Shown: piece after piece, positions 45,501 through 52,346 of the stretch | Layout of the letters: the number at the start of each line of letters is the position of its first letter | Numbering within the stretch: position 1 is the first letter of the stretch | NCBI GenBank assembly: GCA_964613805.1 | Contig: CAZTJF010000013.1 | Coordinates: 47,030-111,029 of the forward strand | Reading direction: 5' to 3' | DNA from: XYD12-FULL-36-8 sp964613805 | Lineage (GTDB): Bacteria > Bacteroidota > Ignavibacteria > Ignavibacteriales > Ignavibacteriaceae | Length of the DNA stretch: 64,000 bases | Position numbers and translations under genes: made by a program | The notes under the pieces: generated by a model | What the model was told of the DNA's origin: nothing | Databases searched by the model: none | Seen by the model: the letters and a program-made list of their open reading frames with translations, nothing else

Positions 45501-46261
45501 AGAATTCTTTTATGGAATTGATCATATACATAAACACCCCATTTTGTAAGAATATAATCAAGTTGTTTTTCTAAGTCCTGAGGATTGCTTATGATAGGTT
45601 TTCTGAGAAATTGAATCAGCGGGAGGTTTTCTGAACCCAAAGTTTTTTCTGATGCAAGATAATTCTCGCATTCATCAATTAGCTCAAGATATTTTGTTCT
45701 TTTCGAGAGATTTTTATCGTTGTAAAATTCTTCAAGTAATTTTCCGGCTGGATTTATATTTTCAAACTGAAGCAGTATCAATTCTTCTAATACTACTTCA
45801 GGATTGGGTTTATCGTCTGTTGAGGAAGATAAATATTCTTCAGCAGTTATTTTGCCAAGATAAACATCAAGCGGCGGAAATTCTTCTACATACTCAAGCA
45901 TGACCTGATTAAGTTCCTTGCCGCCAAGATGCTGATATAAAGAATTTAGTGTGCGTTTAAACACACCGGGGTTTTCTTTTTCTTCATACCAGCGAATTAA
46001 AAAGTGAAATATTTCGTGCATCAGACCAACGGCATTTATTAGTCCTGCTGTTATTTGCTGATCGCTTCTGCCTTCACTTTTTCGCTTCTCATTTATTTTG
46101 TTTGAAAGTTCGCGGGCTTGCCGAAAGTTTGCTATAATTAAATCACCATTTATTGTAAATAGAGATTTATCAAACTGATATTTTGTGCGAAGATTTTTTG
46201 CTACATGAAAATCGTAGGCAGTTTTTGCAGAAGTAAATTTTCGATTTGGAACTGATTCCAT
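42506..46261 (-). CDS. Large GH13 alpha-amylase-family protein (1251 aa)
   Basis: 1251 residues, cytoplasmic by appearance (no signal peptide). The GH13 barrel lies near 320-740: DMVPNH (434-439), IIRFDAAM with the nucleophile Asp555, LLAEAFW with the acid/base Glu620, and MSNPDEE with Asp681. The usual His before this last Asp (NHD) is Pro680 here. A 300-residue N-terminal region with no known domain, and a C-terminal tail of about 500 residues, are unusual. It lies after the second ATP-grasp-type gene and before the sugar dehydrogenase. A role in starch or glycogen cleavage, or in a transglycosidase reaction, is inferred. Confidence 0.75.
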   Translation of the reverse strand: MESVPNRKFTSAKTAYDFHVAKNLRTKYQFDKSLFTINGDLIIANFRQARELSNKINEKRKSEGRSDQQITAGLINAVGLMHEIFHFLIRWYEEKENPGVFKRTLNSLYQHLGGKELNQVMLEYVEEFPPLDVYLGKITAEEYLSSSTDDKPNPEVVLEELILLQFENINPAGKLLEEFYNDKNLSKRTKYLELIDECENYLASEKTLGSENLPLIQFLRKPIISNPQDLEKQLDYILTKWGVYVYDQFHKRILSGKDLIQEDIKLYIQHGGGEKGTPPVPQFQELNDYYEYLKSKLKSGAELSEDESTFYHSEYEKFTLDTDWMPKVVMIAKNTYVWLDQLSKKYKRHMHRLDQIPDEELDRLAAWNFTALWFIGIWERSSASKKIKHINGNIDAIASAYSLYDYVIANELGGEEAFENLKHRAWQRGIRVASDMVPNHTGIYSKWVVEKPDYFIQSSYPPYPGYSFTGPNLSDDDRVEVRIEDKYFSRQDAAVVFQRRDRYTGDVRYIYHGNDGTHMPWNDTAQLNLLLPEVRESLIQTIMHVARKFPIIRFDAAMTLAKKHYQRLWFPVPGTGGAIPSRADYALSHQDFNDAMPNEFWRELVDRINAEMPNTLLLAEAFWLMEGYFVRTLGMHRVYNSAFMHMLMKEENDKYHDLIKNTLDFNPEILKRYVNFMSNPDEETAVNQFGKGDKYFGIAMMMVTLPGLPMFGHGQIEGFAEKYGMEYKRAYYDESVDEYLVHRHEHEIFPLMRKRYLFAQVADFEFFEFIDDFGKVNHNVFAYTNKYGNEKVFVIYNNAYQEIKGTLNYSVPKSTTANDDSKYLKKTKLGDALTMRYDQNVFYICRDHKTNLEHIFSGKDILDHGFFLHLQGYQYKLFLDFREVYDSSGVYEKVYHWLQGRGVYSILNAVKEHTLEPVHKSFEELFNENIFNEVNSFCFAVDKTVKKTDALENVIFKTKQLVNEINHVENIPLNPDDVVKQLQTNLNGIKRLSRNWNAALKDAKNTRAFDNLKSAFTIFNDNALQNRQILFMISLIKNLNGTKSHKTEYENIFDRLWIGKKLAELFESWHFNHDAKERSVALIKSLSMNPDLWNMEIKAQDKRNIKTDEGRKKSPAQKVKSDEAKTNIELTLLNKIFDSFIVREYLNYNEYDGIFYYSKERFETLMDWLFTLNNIHLANELFIHEPVLKGKRIKKDDDKEKKLRAKLISQVKKNFEFFNKIKTASETAGYKVEDLLNSFETKQATKTKEIK

Positions 46262-46387
46262 TTCTGTTCCTCAAGATTTATTTATTTGTCCGAATTCAGT
46301 TTGCGTTCAAAGGAAATATAATAAATCTGCGTACAAAAAGTAGGGATCGAACTTCTGCTCGATCTGAAATTTACTCGAAAAAAATAA

Positions 46388-47563
46388 TTAGGGATGGTAA
46401 GCCAAATTCGATCCAACCCACGTTTTATTTTTGTTGAAATCTACTCCCATCATTTTTCCTTTGCTGGTGCGGATGAGATTCGTGGCAAGAATCGGTTTTT
46501 CATCCCACAAAATCATGAGACGAATTTCAACTTTTGCATATTCGTCTGGAGTCTCAATTACTGGTGTGTATTCAACTTTTTCCTGAAGAATGTAATTCGA
46601 TTTATCAGAAATTTTATCCAGTTTATCTTTAGTTACATCAACCTCAACGCCAAGACCGGCAAATGAGAATAATGGTTTTAAAACAAAGTTATCAAGATCA
46701 TCGGGATACCGCTCTAATTCATTAAGGAAATAACATCGCGGCACATATTTTCCTTTTAAAGATGGCAGCGAATATTTACTAATTTTGAAAAACCAGTTTG
46801 GATGTCCAGCCCATTCAACATCAAGTTCATCTGTAAAATTGAAACTGAACTGAAAATTTTTTCTCTGAACTTCATCATAGATAACTCGGTTGTAAATTCG
46901 TTTGATTGGAATTTCTATACCGTTGTCATTGTAAAAAAGTTTTTTACCTCTCTTACTTACATCAGAAAGATTTACGGTTTTAATTCCTGTTAATTCTTCT
47001 GTAAATGCGAAATCAACTCGTGTTTTTTGCTGAGGTGGATCAATTTCCATCAGTATAACTTGTTTTGGATCTTTATCCGCGAGAATAACTCGCTTTAGTA
47101 ACTCGACATATTTTTTGCCATCAAGTCCGCTAAAAAAGCTTGAGAAGTTTTGGGGAACTTCAAAATGTTTTCTAACAATCTTATCAAGATAATACTGATA
47201 GCTGAAAAGAGATGGGAAGCCCTGAAGCTCAATCAACTTTGGAGCGAAGTTTCCCGAATCATCTTTTGTAATTGCGAAATCAAGACACAAGAAATGAGGG
47301 TGCGAATCTTCATTTGGAGCATTGAGTTCTTTGGGTACTGCATTTGCAGATTTTCGCTTAAAGTTTTCGTCAATTAGCTGAGAAATTAAATCTTCTGATG
47401 CTTCGTAAAGTTTCTTTGTCAAGTCATCAGTTAGAAACAGTGGTGTTTCAGATACTCTAAAATCAATCGGATAATAAGTAAAAGTCTGCAGGTCTTTTAT
47501 GAATTCATCATAAACTTTTTGACTGAAACTGCCATTATATTTTTTTCGTAATTCGAGAATCAT
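46388..47563 (-). CDS. ATP-grasp-like protein of the amide-ligase cluster
   Basis: 391 residues. The C-terminal half contains DNFVLKPLFSFAGLGVEVDV, YILQEKVEYTPVIETPDEYAKVEIRLMIL and ILATNLIRTSKGKMMGVDFNKN, which look like the nucleotide- and metal-binding core of an ATP-grasp fold. The N-terminal half is not recognised. It starts 11 bases downstream of the M29 gene stop. It is probably a carboxylate-amine ligase acting in the same pathway as its neighbours; this is inferred. I cannot confirm catalytic residues from this reading alone. Confidence 0.6.
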   Translation of the reverse strand: MILELRKKYNGSFSQKVYDEFIKDLQTFTYYPIDFRVSETPLFLTDDLTKKLYEASEDLISQLIDENFKRKSANAVPKELNAPNEDSHPHFLCLDFAITKDDSGNFAPKLIELQGFPSLFSYQYYLDKIVRKHFEVPQNFSSFFSGLDGKKYVELLKRVILADKDPKQVILMEIDPPQQKTRVDFAFTEELTGIKTVNLSDVSKRGKKLFYNDNGIEIPIKRIYNRVIYDEVQRKNFQFSFNFTDELDVEWAGHPNWFFKISKYSLPSLKGKYVPRCYFLNELERYPDDLDNFVLKPLFSFAGLGVEVDVTKDKLDKISDKSNYILQEKVEYTPVIETPDEYAKVEIRLMILWDEKPILATNLIRTSKGKMMGVDFNKNKTWVGSNLAYHP

Positions 47564-47574
47564 TGTTAACTTTT

Positions 47575-48594
47575 TTAAAAAATAAATTTTCCGTTTTCCA
47601 TTATTTTTTCTTCGTCAATCCAAATGTCAAAATCACGACCCACACAATCTATATGAGTTGATGATTTCCATGTTTGGCCGGTATGTTCAGCATACGGATG
47701 ACCAAACGCAATGTGTATCCCGGGGATTTTTTCATCCTGCAAAATATGCCCGATAATATTTTTTATAGCGGTGTTCGTTCCGATTGCAAACTCACCAACG
47801 CGATTACTGTTTTCATCAGTCATTGTATAAGCAGTAAATTCATCCAACAATTCTTTGTTTGAGCACTCCATGTGCTTAATTCTATTATCAACGATTTCAA
47901 TGTAAAGAGGAGAGTTGATCAAATCACCATATTTCTGGCAAAGATAATCGCCGACAACTCCATCAACAACGAAAAGTCCGTTTATTATTTTTGGAGAAGT
48001 AAATATCTCACCGCCGGGAAGATTTCCCCATTTAGCACTTGTGATAATTCCGCTTGTCTTCAACCATTTTAATTCAGGTGAAAACTCCGCTTGAATTTTA
48101 GTTCCGCTTTTAGAAGTTGCTGAAATTGTTTTTACTTTGCGAGCTTTTTGAACTAATCTTTCACTCTCGCGATCAATCTGAACAAAATCCGCTCGCATTC
48201 CTTCAAGCATAATCTGCTTATTGATATTCACCATGTGCCCATGCCGCAGTTTGTGCTCATTTACAACCGAAACCATTTGAACACGTGACTGAAGTTCCCC
48301 AGTTTGTGAATTGCCGCTGAATATACTCACTTGAGATTTTGCTAAATCATCCAAAATAACTTTTGGCATGTCTTTAAGAGGTCGCTGCGAAATATCTTCA
48401 AGAACAAAAAGTTTGTATTCAGCACCCACTTTTTCAATTTCATGAATTAGTGAATAAGCTATTTCAAGATTTTCATTATCGGTAATGAGAGTAATTCTTT
48501 CTTCGGGTTTTAATCGTAAACAAATATTTATTGCATTGTAGGCGCCAGGAGTCAGTTCTTTATCAAACAGAATATTTTTTGTATCATTTGTCAA
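47575..48594 (-). CDS. M29-type (aminopeptidase T-like) metallopeptidase
   Basis: 339 residues. The C-terminal half carries the family pattern: GEFAIGTNTAIKNIIGHILQDE, HIAFGHPYAEHTGQTWKSSTHIDCVG, a final FDIWIDEEKIMENGKFIF, all consistent with the cobalt/zinc-binding M29 (leucyl aminopeptidase/aminopeptidase T) family. The N-terminal half is a Rossmann-like domain, also typical. It removes N-terminal amino acids. In this operon it may trim or recycle an amide product; that is inference. No signal peptide, so cytoplasmic. Confidence 0.75.
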   Translation of the reverse strand: MTNDTKNILFDKELTPGAYNAINICLRLKPEERITLITDNENLEIAYSLIHEIEKVGAEYKLFVLEDISQRPLKDMPKVILDDLAKSQVSIFSGNSQTGELQSRVQMVSVVNEHKLRHGHMVNINKQIMLEGMRADFVQIDRESERLVQKARKVKTISATSKSGTKIQAEFSPELKWLKTSGIITSAKWGNLPGGEIFTSPKIINGLFVVDGVVGDYLCQKYGDLINSPLYIEIVDNRIKHMECSNKELLDEFTAYTMTDENSNRVGEFAIGTNTAIKNIIGHILQDEKIPGIHIAFGHPYAEHTGQTWKSSTHIDCVGRDFDIWIDEEKIMENGKFIF

Positions 48595-48615
48595 TATTTA
48601 TCCTATAATTGTAAA

Positions 48616-49737
48616 TTAGTTATTTTTTTCTTCCAGACCGAAGTGTGTTTCATCTATAATGTAATCAACAACAGCTTTAGTATCGTAAGACTGCTCCCAA
48701 ATTTCAAGCTGACGATCTGCACCAGTGCCGCGTTCACAAATTTTCTTAATGTACTCTAACTCATGTCTTGAGTTTAATTCATCGGCAACATCGTCAACGA
48801 ATTCGAGAAGCTCATCAATTAATGCGGTGGTTTCAACCTCAGACTGCTTACCAAAATCAATTAACTTTCCGGAGATTCCGTAACGAGCAGCACGCCATTT
48901 ATTTTCTGCAATTAGCGCTCTGCGGTAAAGTCTGAATCCTAAATTTTGTTTGATGAGCCTGTGAAGTTTCGCTACAACCGCTTGGCAAAGGGCAGCGAGA
49001 GCAATAGTTTCATCAACTCTCATAGGAATATCACATACGCGAAATTCTAATGTCTCAAACATTGGATGTACTCTGATATCCCACCAAATTTTTTTGGCGT
49101 TATCTATGCAGTTAGTTTTTACAAGAAGTTTTATATAATTATCGTATTCTGAAACGCTGGTGAAGTAGTCGGGAATTCCAGTGCGCGGAAACCTGTCGAA
49201 CACTTTGCTTCTATAAGATTTGAAACCAGTATTTCTTCCTAACCAAAAAGGTGAGTTTGTAGATAAAGCAAAAATATGTGGTAGAAAATATCTTGCCGCA
49301 TTCATAATATGAATAGCAATCTCTCTGTCATTTACACCCACGTGAACATGTAAGCCAAAAATTAAATTTGCACGTGCAACTTGCTGCATATCAGATACGA
49401 TATTTTTATACCGCGGGTGAACAGTAATTTTTTGATCTTTCCAATGGGAAAAAGGATGGGTTCCTGATGCTGCAATTCTTAAACCATGCTTTTTGGCAAG
49501 GTTTGCCAAATCCCTTCTAAGCCGGGTTACTTGCTTTCTTGCATCGTTAATATCGAAACAAACGTCAGTGCCCATTTCAACAACTGACTGATGCATCTCC
49601 GCCTTAACATTTTCAGCAAGAATTAATTTACCGTCATCAAGAATTTGCTGAATGTGTGATTTTAATTCCCTGCTTTCAGGGTCAACTATTTGAAACTCTT
49701 CCTCAATCCCCAGCGTAAATAATTTTTTCTCTTCCAT
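48616..49737 (-). CDS. Carboxylate-amine ligase of the GCS2/YbdK family
   Basis: 373 residues from the ATG at 49737; an in-frame TTG lies 24 bases upstream, but the ATG has an AGAGAAAG just before it. It has the GCS2 motifs LGIEEEFQIVD, EMHQSVVEMGTDVCFD, GTHPFSHWKDQ, HVHVGVNDREIA, NSPFWLGRNTGFKSYRS and WWDIRVHPMFETLEFRVCD. This fold ligates an amine to a carboxylate with ATP (glutamate-cysteine ligase type). The substrate is unknown. It is followed 21 bases later by the M29 peptidase and preceded by an ATP-grasp gene. Confidence 0.85.
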   Translation of the reverse strand: MEEKKLFTLGIEEEFQIVDPESRELKSHIQQILDDGKLILAENVKAEMHQSVVEMGTDVCFDINDARKQVTRLRRDLANLAKKHGLRIAASGTHPFSHWKDQKITVHPRYKNIVSDMQQVARANLIFGLHVHVGVNDREIAIHIMNAARYFLPHIFALSTNSPFWLGRNTGFKSYRSKVFDRFPRTGIPDYFTSVSEYDNYIKLLVKTNCIDNAKKIWWDIRVHPMFETLEFRVCDIPMRVDETIALAALCQAVVAKLHRLIKQNLGFRLYRRALIAENKWRAARYGISGKLIDFGKQSEVETTALIDELLEFVDDVADELNSRHELEYIKKICERGTGADRQLEIWEQSYDTKAVVDYIIDETHFGLEEKNN

Positions 49738-49774
49738 GACATTGCTTTCTCTAACAATCAATTACAAGTTTTAT

Positions 49775-49802
49775 CAGCCCGAGGCAGATCCGCCTTTGGC
49801 AG
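49775..49802. repeat. REP-like short imperfect palindrome
   Basis: CAGCCCGAGGCAGATCCGCCTTTGGCAG contains an imperfect inverted repeat (GGCAGATCCGCC) of a type that recurs in Ignavibacteria and Bacteroidetes genomes. It sits between the GCS2 and ATP-grasp genes. Confidence 0.45.
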
Positions 49803-49820
49803 AAATTTTGATTTTTACTT

Positions 49821-50780
49821 TTAAATTTTTAATAGTTTATTATTTACAAACGAACTTACAAACTCACCCCAGGTCAAATTATTCATTCCCGGTTTGTGAG
49901 CTTTTGCCCTTCTGATAGCCATATTTGCGGCGGCTTCTACAATCCATTCGAAATTATCTTCACCGACAGATTTCACGTCGGCATCGGGAGCAGGATTGCA
50001 AAAATCAATTGCATAAGGTACACCATCACGAACAGCAAACTCGACCGTATTGAAATCATAACCGAGAGCTTTATTCAACGCCAGAACGCCGTCACGAATT
50101 TTGTCCAACATTTTTTTCTCTGTTTTCATTCCACCGCGAACATACCTTAAATGATGCGGCTGCTTTGGATCATATTGCATGATATGAACATCTTTTCTAT
50201 CCAAGCAGTAACATCTAAAATATTCTGTGAAGATAATTTCTTCTTGTAACATCATCACAAGCTGTCCGGTTTCATTGTAAGCTTTAAAAAATTCATCAGC
50301 ATTATTCAGCTTATAAACATTCTTCCAGCCGCCTCCAGCAAATGGCTTGAAGTAAGCGGGAAACCCAACATAATTGAACATTCCTTCCCAATCTAAAGGG
50401 TAGCTCAAATTTCTAAATGAGTTCGCATTTGTATCGGGCGGGTGCTGATTTGAAGGAAGCAAAACTGTCTTAGGTACCGCGACACCAATTTTTGTGGCGA
50501 GAGCATTATTAAAAAATTTTTCATCAGCACTCCACCAAAATGAATTGTTAATTACAGCAGTTCCGCTGATTGCAGCATTTTTTAGGAAGCCGCGGTAGAA
50601 CGGAACATCCTGTGAAATGCGGTCAATGATTACATCATAGCCGCATGCTTCACCTTGAATTACTTTATCAAGCTTAAGCAGCTGCGCAGTAATTCCAGTT
50701 TCCTTTTTTGAATTCACCCGCTCTACAAATGCAGGTGGAAAAGTGTTTTCTTGTCCGAAGAGAATTCCGATTTTTTTCAT
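49821..50780 (-). CDS. ATP-grasp ligase (RimK-like fold)
   Basis: 319 residues. Strong ATP-grasp pattern: DEKFFNNALATKIGVAVPKT, GFPAYFKPFAGGGWKNVYKL (ATP-binding loop and Lys), LVMMLQEEI, NTVEFAVRDGVPYAIDFCNPAPDAD (metal-binding Glu/Asp-Asn). It joins a carboxylate to an amine or similar using ATP. No signal peptide. It is upstream of the GCS2-type ligase, so two chemically similar ligases are adjacent. The GIY-YIG gene and its repeats lie between it and the esterase. Confidence 0.82.
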   Translation of the reverse strand: MKKIGILFGQENTFPPAFVERVNSKKETGITAQLLKLDKVIQGEACGYDVIIDRISQDVPFYRGFLKNAAISGTAVINNSFWWSADEKFFNNALATKIGVAVPKTVLLPSNQHPPDTNANSFRNLSYPLDWEGMFNYVGFPAYFKPFAGGGWKNVYKLNNADEFFKAYNETGQLVMMLQEEIIFTEYFRCYCLDRKDVHIMQYDPKQPHHLRYVRGGMKTEKKMLDKIRDGVLALNKALGYDFNTVEFAVRDGVPYAIDFCNPAPDADVKSVGEDNFEWIVEAAANMAIRRAKAHKPGMNNLTWGEFVSSFVNNKLLKI

Positions 50781-50824
50781 GTATTACCTATACTCGTATA
50801 TGTTAAAGTGTTAGTTTTTTAATA

Positions 50825-50929
50825 TCATTGCAAGCGGAGCAATCTACCACATAAATTGAGATTGTTTCGGGGCTAACGTCCCTCGCAATGACCGATCGTT
50901 CTGTCATTGCGAACGAAGTGAAGCAATCT
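50825..50929. repeat. REP-like inverted repeats flanking the GIY-YIG gene (left side)
   Basis: Three related units: TCATTGCAAGCGGAGCAATCT (50825-50845), an inverted copy running from AGATTGTTTCGG to CGCAATGA (50859-50891), and a further direct copy starting TCATTGCGAACG and ending GAAGCAATCT (50904-50929). The last ends one base before the GIY-YIG stop codon. Confidence 0.8.
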
Positions 50930-50930
50930 G

Positions 50931-51221
50931 TCATACAATTTCTTTAATGAGATCTTTCCATTGAGGGTTCATTAGATTTATTAAATCTTCCTTCTTTTTT
51001 CTTGACCCACCCTTAATTTGTTTTTCTCTTGCTAATGCATTTAATGAATCTTGGTATTGTTCGTACCAAACTAATTTTGAGCAATTGTATTTCTTTGTAA
51101 ATCCTTCAAGAAGTTTTTCCTTATGTTCAAAAACTCTTCTAACCAAATTATTCGTTACTCCAGTATAAAGAACACTATTGTTTTTATTGGTCATTATATA
51201 AACAAAGAATGTCTTATCCAA
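50931..51221 (-). CDS. Small GIY-YIG nuclease-like protein (repeat-associated)
   Basis: 96 residues from the TTG at 51221, which has AAGGA seven bases upstream. An ATG at 51284 gives a longer form, but its first 21 residues are translated from the REP repeat and make no family sense. The visible core is FFVYIMTNKNN..LYTGVTNNLVRRVFEHK, then CSKLVWYEQYQDSLNALAREKQIKGGSRKKK, typical of GIY-YIG-type small nucleases of the UPF0213 or similar class. The gene lies between REP-type inverted repeats that begin only 1 and 15 bases from its ends. It may move or process these repeats. Confidence 0.72.
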   Translation of the reverse strand: MDKTFFVYIMTNKNNSVLYTGVTNNLVRRVFEHKEKLLEGFTKKYNCSKLVWYEQYQDSLNALAREKQIKGGSRKKKEDLINLMNPQWKDLIKEIV

Positions 51222-51236
51222 TTCTATTTCCTTAAA

Positions 51237-51344
51237 AGATTGCTTCGGTCGTTCCTCCCTCGCAATGACTGACCGCTTTGTCATTGCGAGCGAAATGGAA
51301 TGAAGCGAAGCAATCTCGCTTAATACTTTAGATTGCTTCGTCCC
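51237..51344. repeat. REP-like inverted repeats flanking the GIY-YIG gene (right side)
   Basis: A unit from AGATTGCTTCGG to CTCGCAATGA (51237-51268), the inverted partner TCATTGCGAGCGAAATGG...GAAGCAATCT (51281-51316), and a further half-unit AGATTGCTTCGTCCC (51330-51344). They match the left-hand set in reverse orientation, so the GIY-YIG gene is framed by inverted terminal-like repeats. Confidence 0.8.
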
Positions 51345-51389
51345 AATGGAACTTTCGATGACGGCATGGATTATATTAATATTATTGAC

Positions 51390-52109
51390 TCATCCAATCT
51401 GGGATAGATATTCTGGAAACATTTGATGCCACCACTGCCAATCATGTCCCGCCCATTTTTTAATATCTAACCAGTGACTTATTCCTTTTGAATTAAGAAT
51501 ATTGGACATGTGAATATTGTCGTTAAGACACATATCCCATTCACCTGTACCTAAAACAATACCCATATTTCGCATTCTGTCTAAGTACCATGGATCTGAT
51601 AGATTTGGTAAAAAATCTGGTGGATTATTAAAGAAGCAATTATCATCATAATAACCCATAATGAATTGCTTAATGTCAAATGACCCACCCATAGAAATCA
51701 AATATCCAATTTGATCGGGATGGCGAAAAGCAATGTTTGCAGCATGATATCCTCCAAAGCTGCATCCGCCAACAGCCACTTCCGATTGTCCGGTATCATA
51801 CTTTGCAAATGCAATCACATCATGTAGGATTACATTTTCATAACCAATGTGTGTTTTTACTCTGTCAGCCGGATGAATTGAATAATTATACCAGCTCATT
51901 TCATCAACACTATCGGGACAATAAATTTTTATTCTGCCGGCATCAATTAAATGTCTTGCAGATTCAATTAGTTTGAAATCCTTGTATTCATAGTATCTTC
52001 CTTTTGAAGTGGGGAAGAGGATTACGGGAAATCCCGCATGACCAAATACCAGCATCTCAAAATCTCTGCTGAGATGCTGCGTGTACCATTTATGATATTC
52101 TTCTCTCAA
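51390..52109 (-). CDS. Esterase-like alpha/beta hydrolase
   Basis: 239 residues. The nucleophile elbow is GGCSFGG with Ser117, an acid in GTGEWDMCLND (Asp192), and His222 in WAGHDWQWW. The overall pattern fits the COG4947-type putative esterase of the alpha/beta hydrolase fold. No signal peptide. It is the first gene of the minus-strand cluster in transcription order, ahead of the repeat-bounded GIY-YIG gene and the ligases. Substrate unknown. Confidence 0.78.
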   Translation of the reverse strand: MREEYHKWYTQHLSRDFEMLVFGHAGFPVILFPTSKGRYYEYKDFKLIESARHLIDAGRIKIYCPDSVDEMSWYNYSIHPADRVKTHIGYENVILHDVIAFAKYDTGQSEVAVGGCSFGGYHAANIAFRHPDQIGYLISMGGSFDIKQFIMGYYDDNCFFNNPPDFLPNLSDPWYLDRMRNMGIVLGTGEWDMCLNDNIHMSNILNSKGISHWLDIKKWAGHDWQWWHQMFPEYLSQIG

Positions 52110-52227
52110 AGTAAAATAAATTTTGTTTTATGATTCGGGTTTTATGGAAAGATTGAGCTGTGCCGACCCGAGAATTTTAGGGGCAAATATAGGAAATTAT
52201 GGTTGTAATTCAAGTGTTTGGGTTTCG

Positions 52228-52280
52228 TAAGATATGCCAGATTTCTGATGTTAAAGGAACGTGAAAATCGGCATATCTTA
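52228..52280. promoter_or_regulatory. Interrupted inverted repeat upstream of mutS
   Basis: TAAGATATGCC at 52228-52238 and its reverse complement GGCATATCTTA at 52270-52280 are perfect 11-mers, extended by GATTT/AAATC around a bulge. The 31-base gap between them is too long for a tight terminator. It may be an operator or an mRNA leader structure, as mutS starts 66 bases downstream. Confidence 0.4.
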
Positions 52281-52346
52281 TTAGGGTAATGAATTGATAT
52301 TATTTGCCCATTAAGGTAATTTAGTATTCAAATTTATTGCTATGCT

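Noticed and set aside
46348..46372. A tRNA-like GTTCGATCCC on the minus strand
   Set aside because: The flanking bases do not form a T-arm stem or cloverleaf; no other tRNA-like sequence was seen in the window.
51222..51284. A longer N-terminus of the GIY-YIG protein from the ATG at 51284
   Set aside because: The extra residues are translated from the REP repeat; the TTG at 51221 has an AAGGA at good distance and gives the normal family start.
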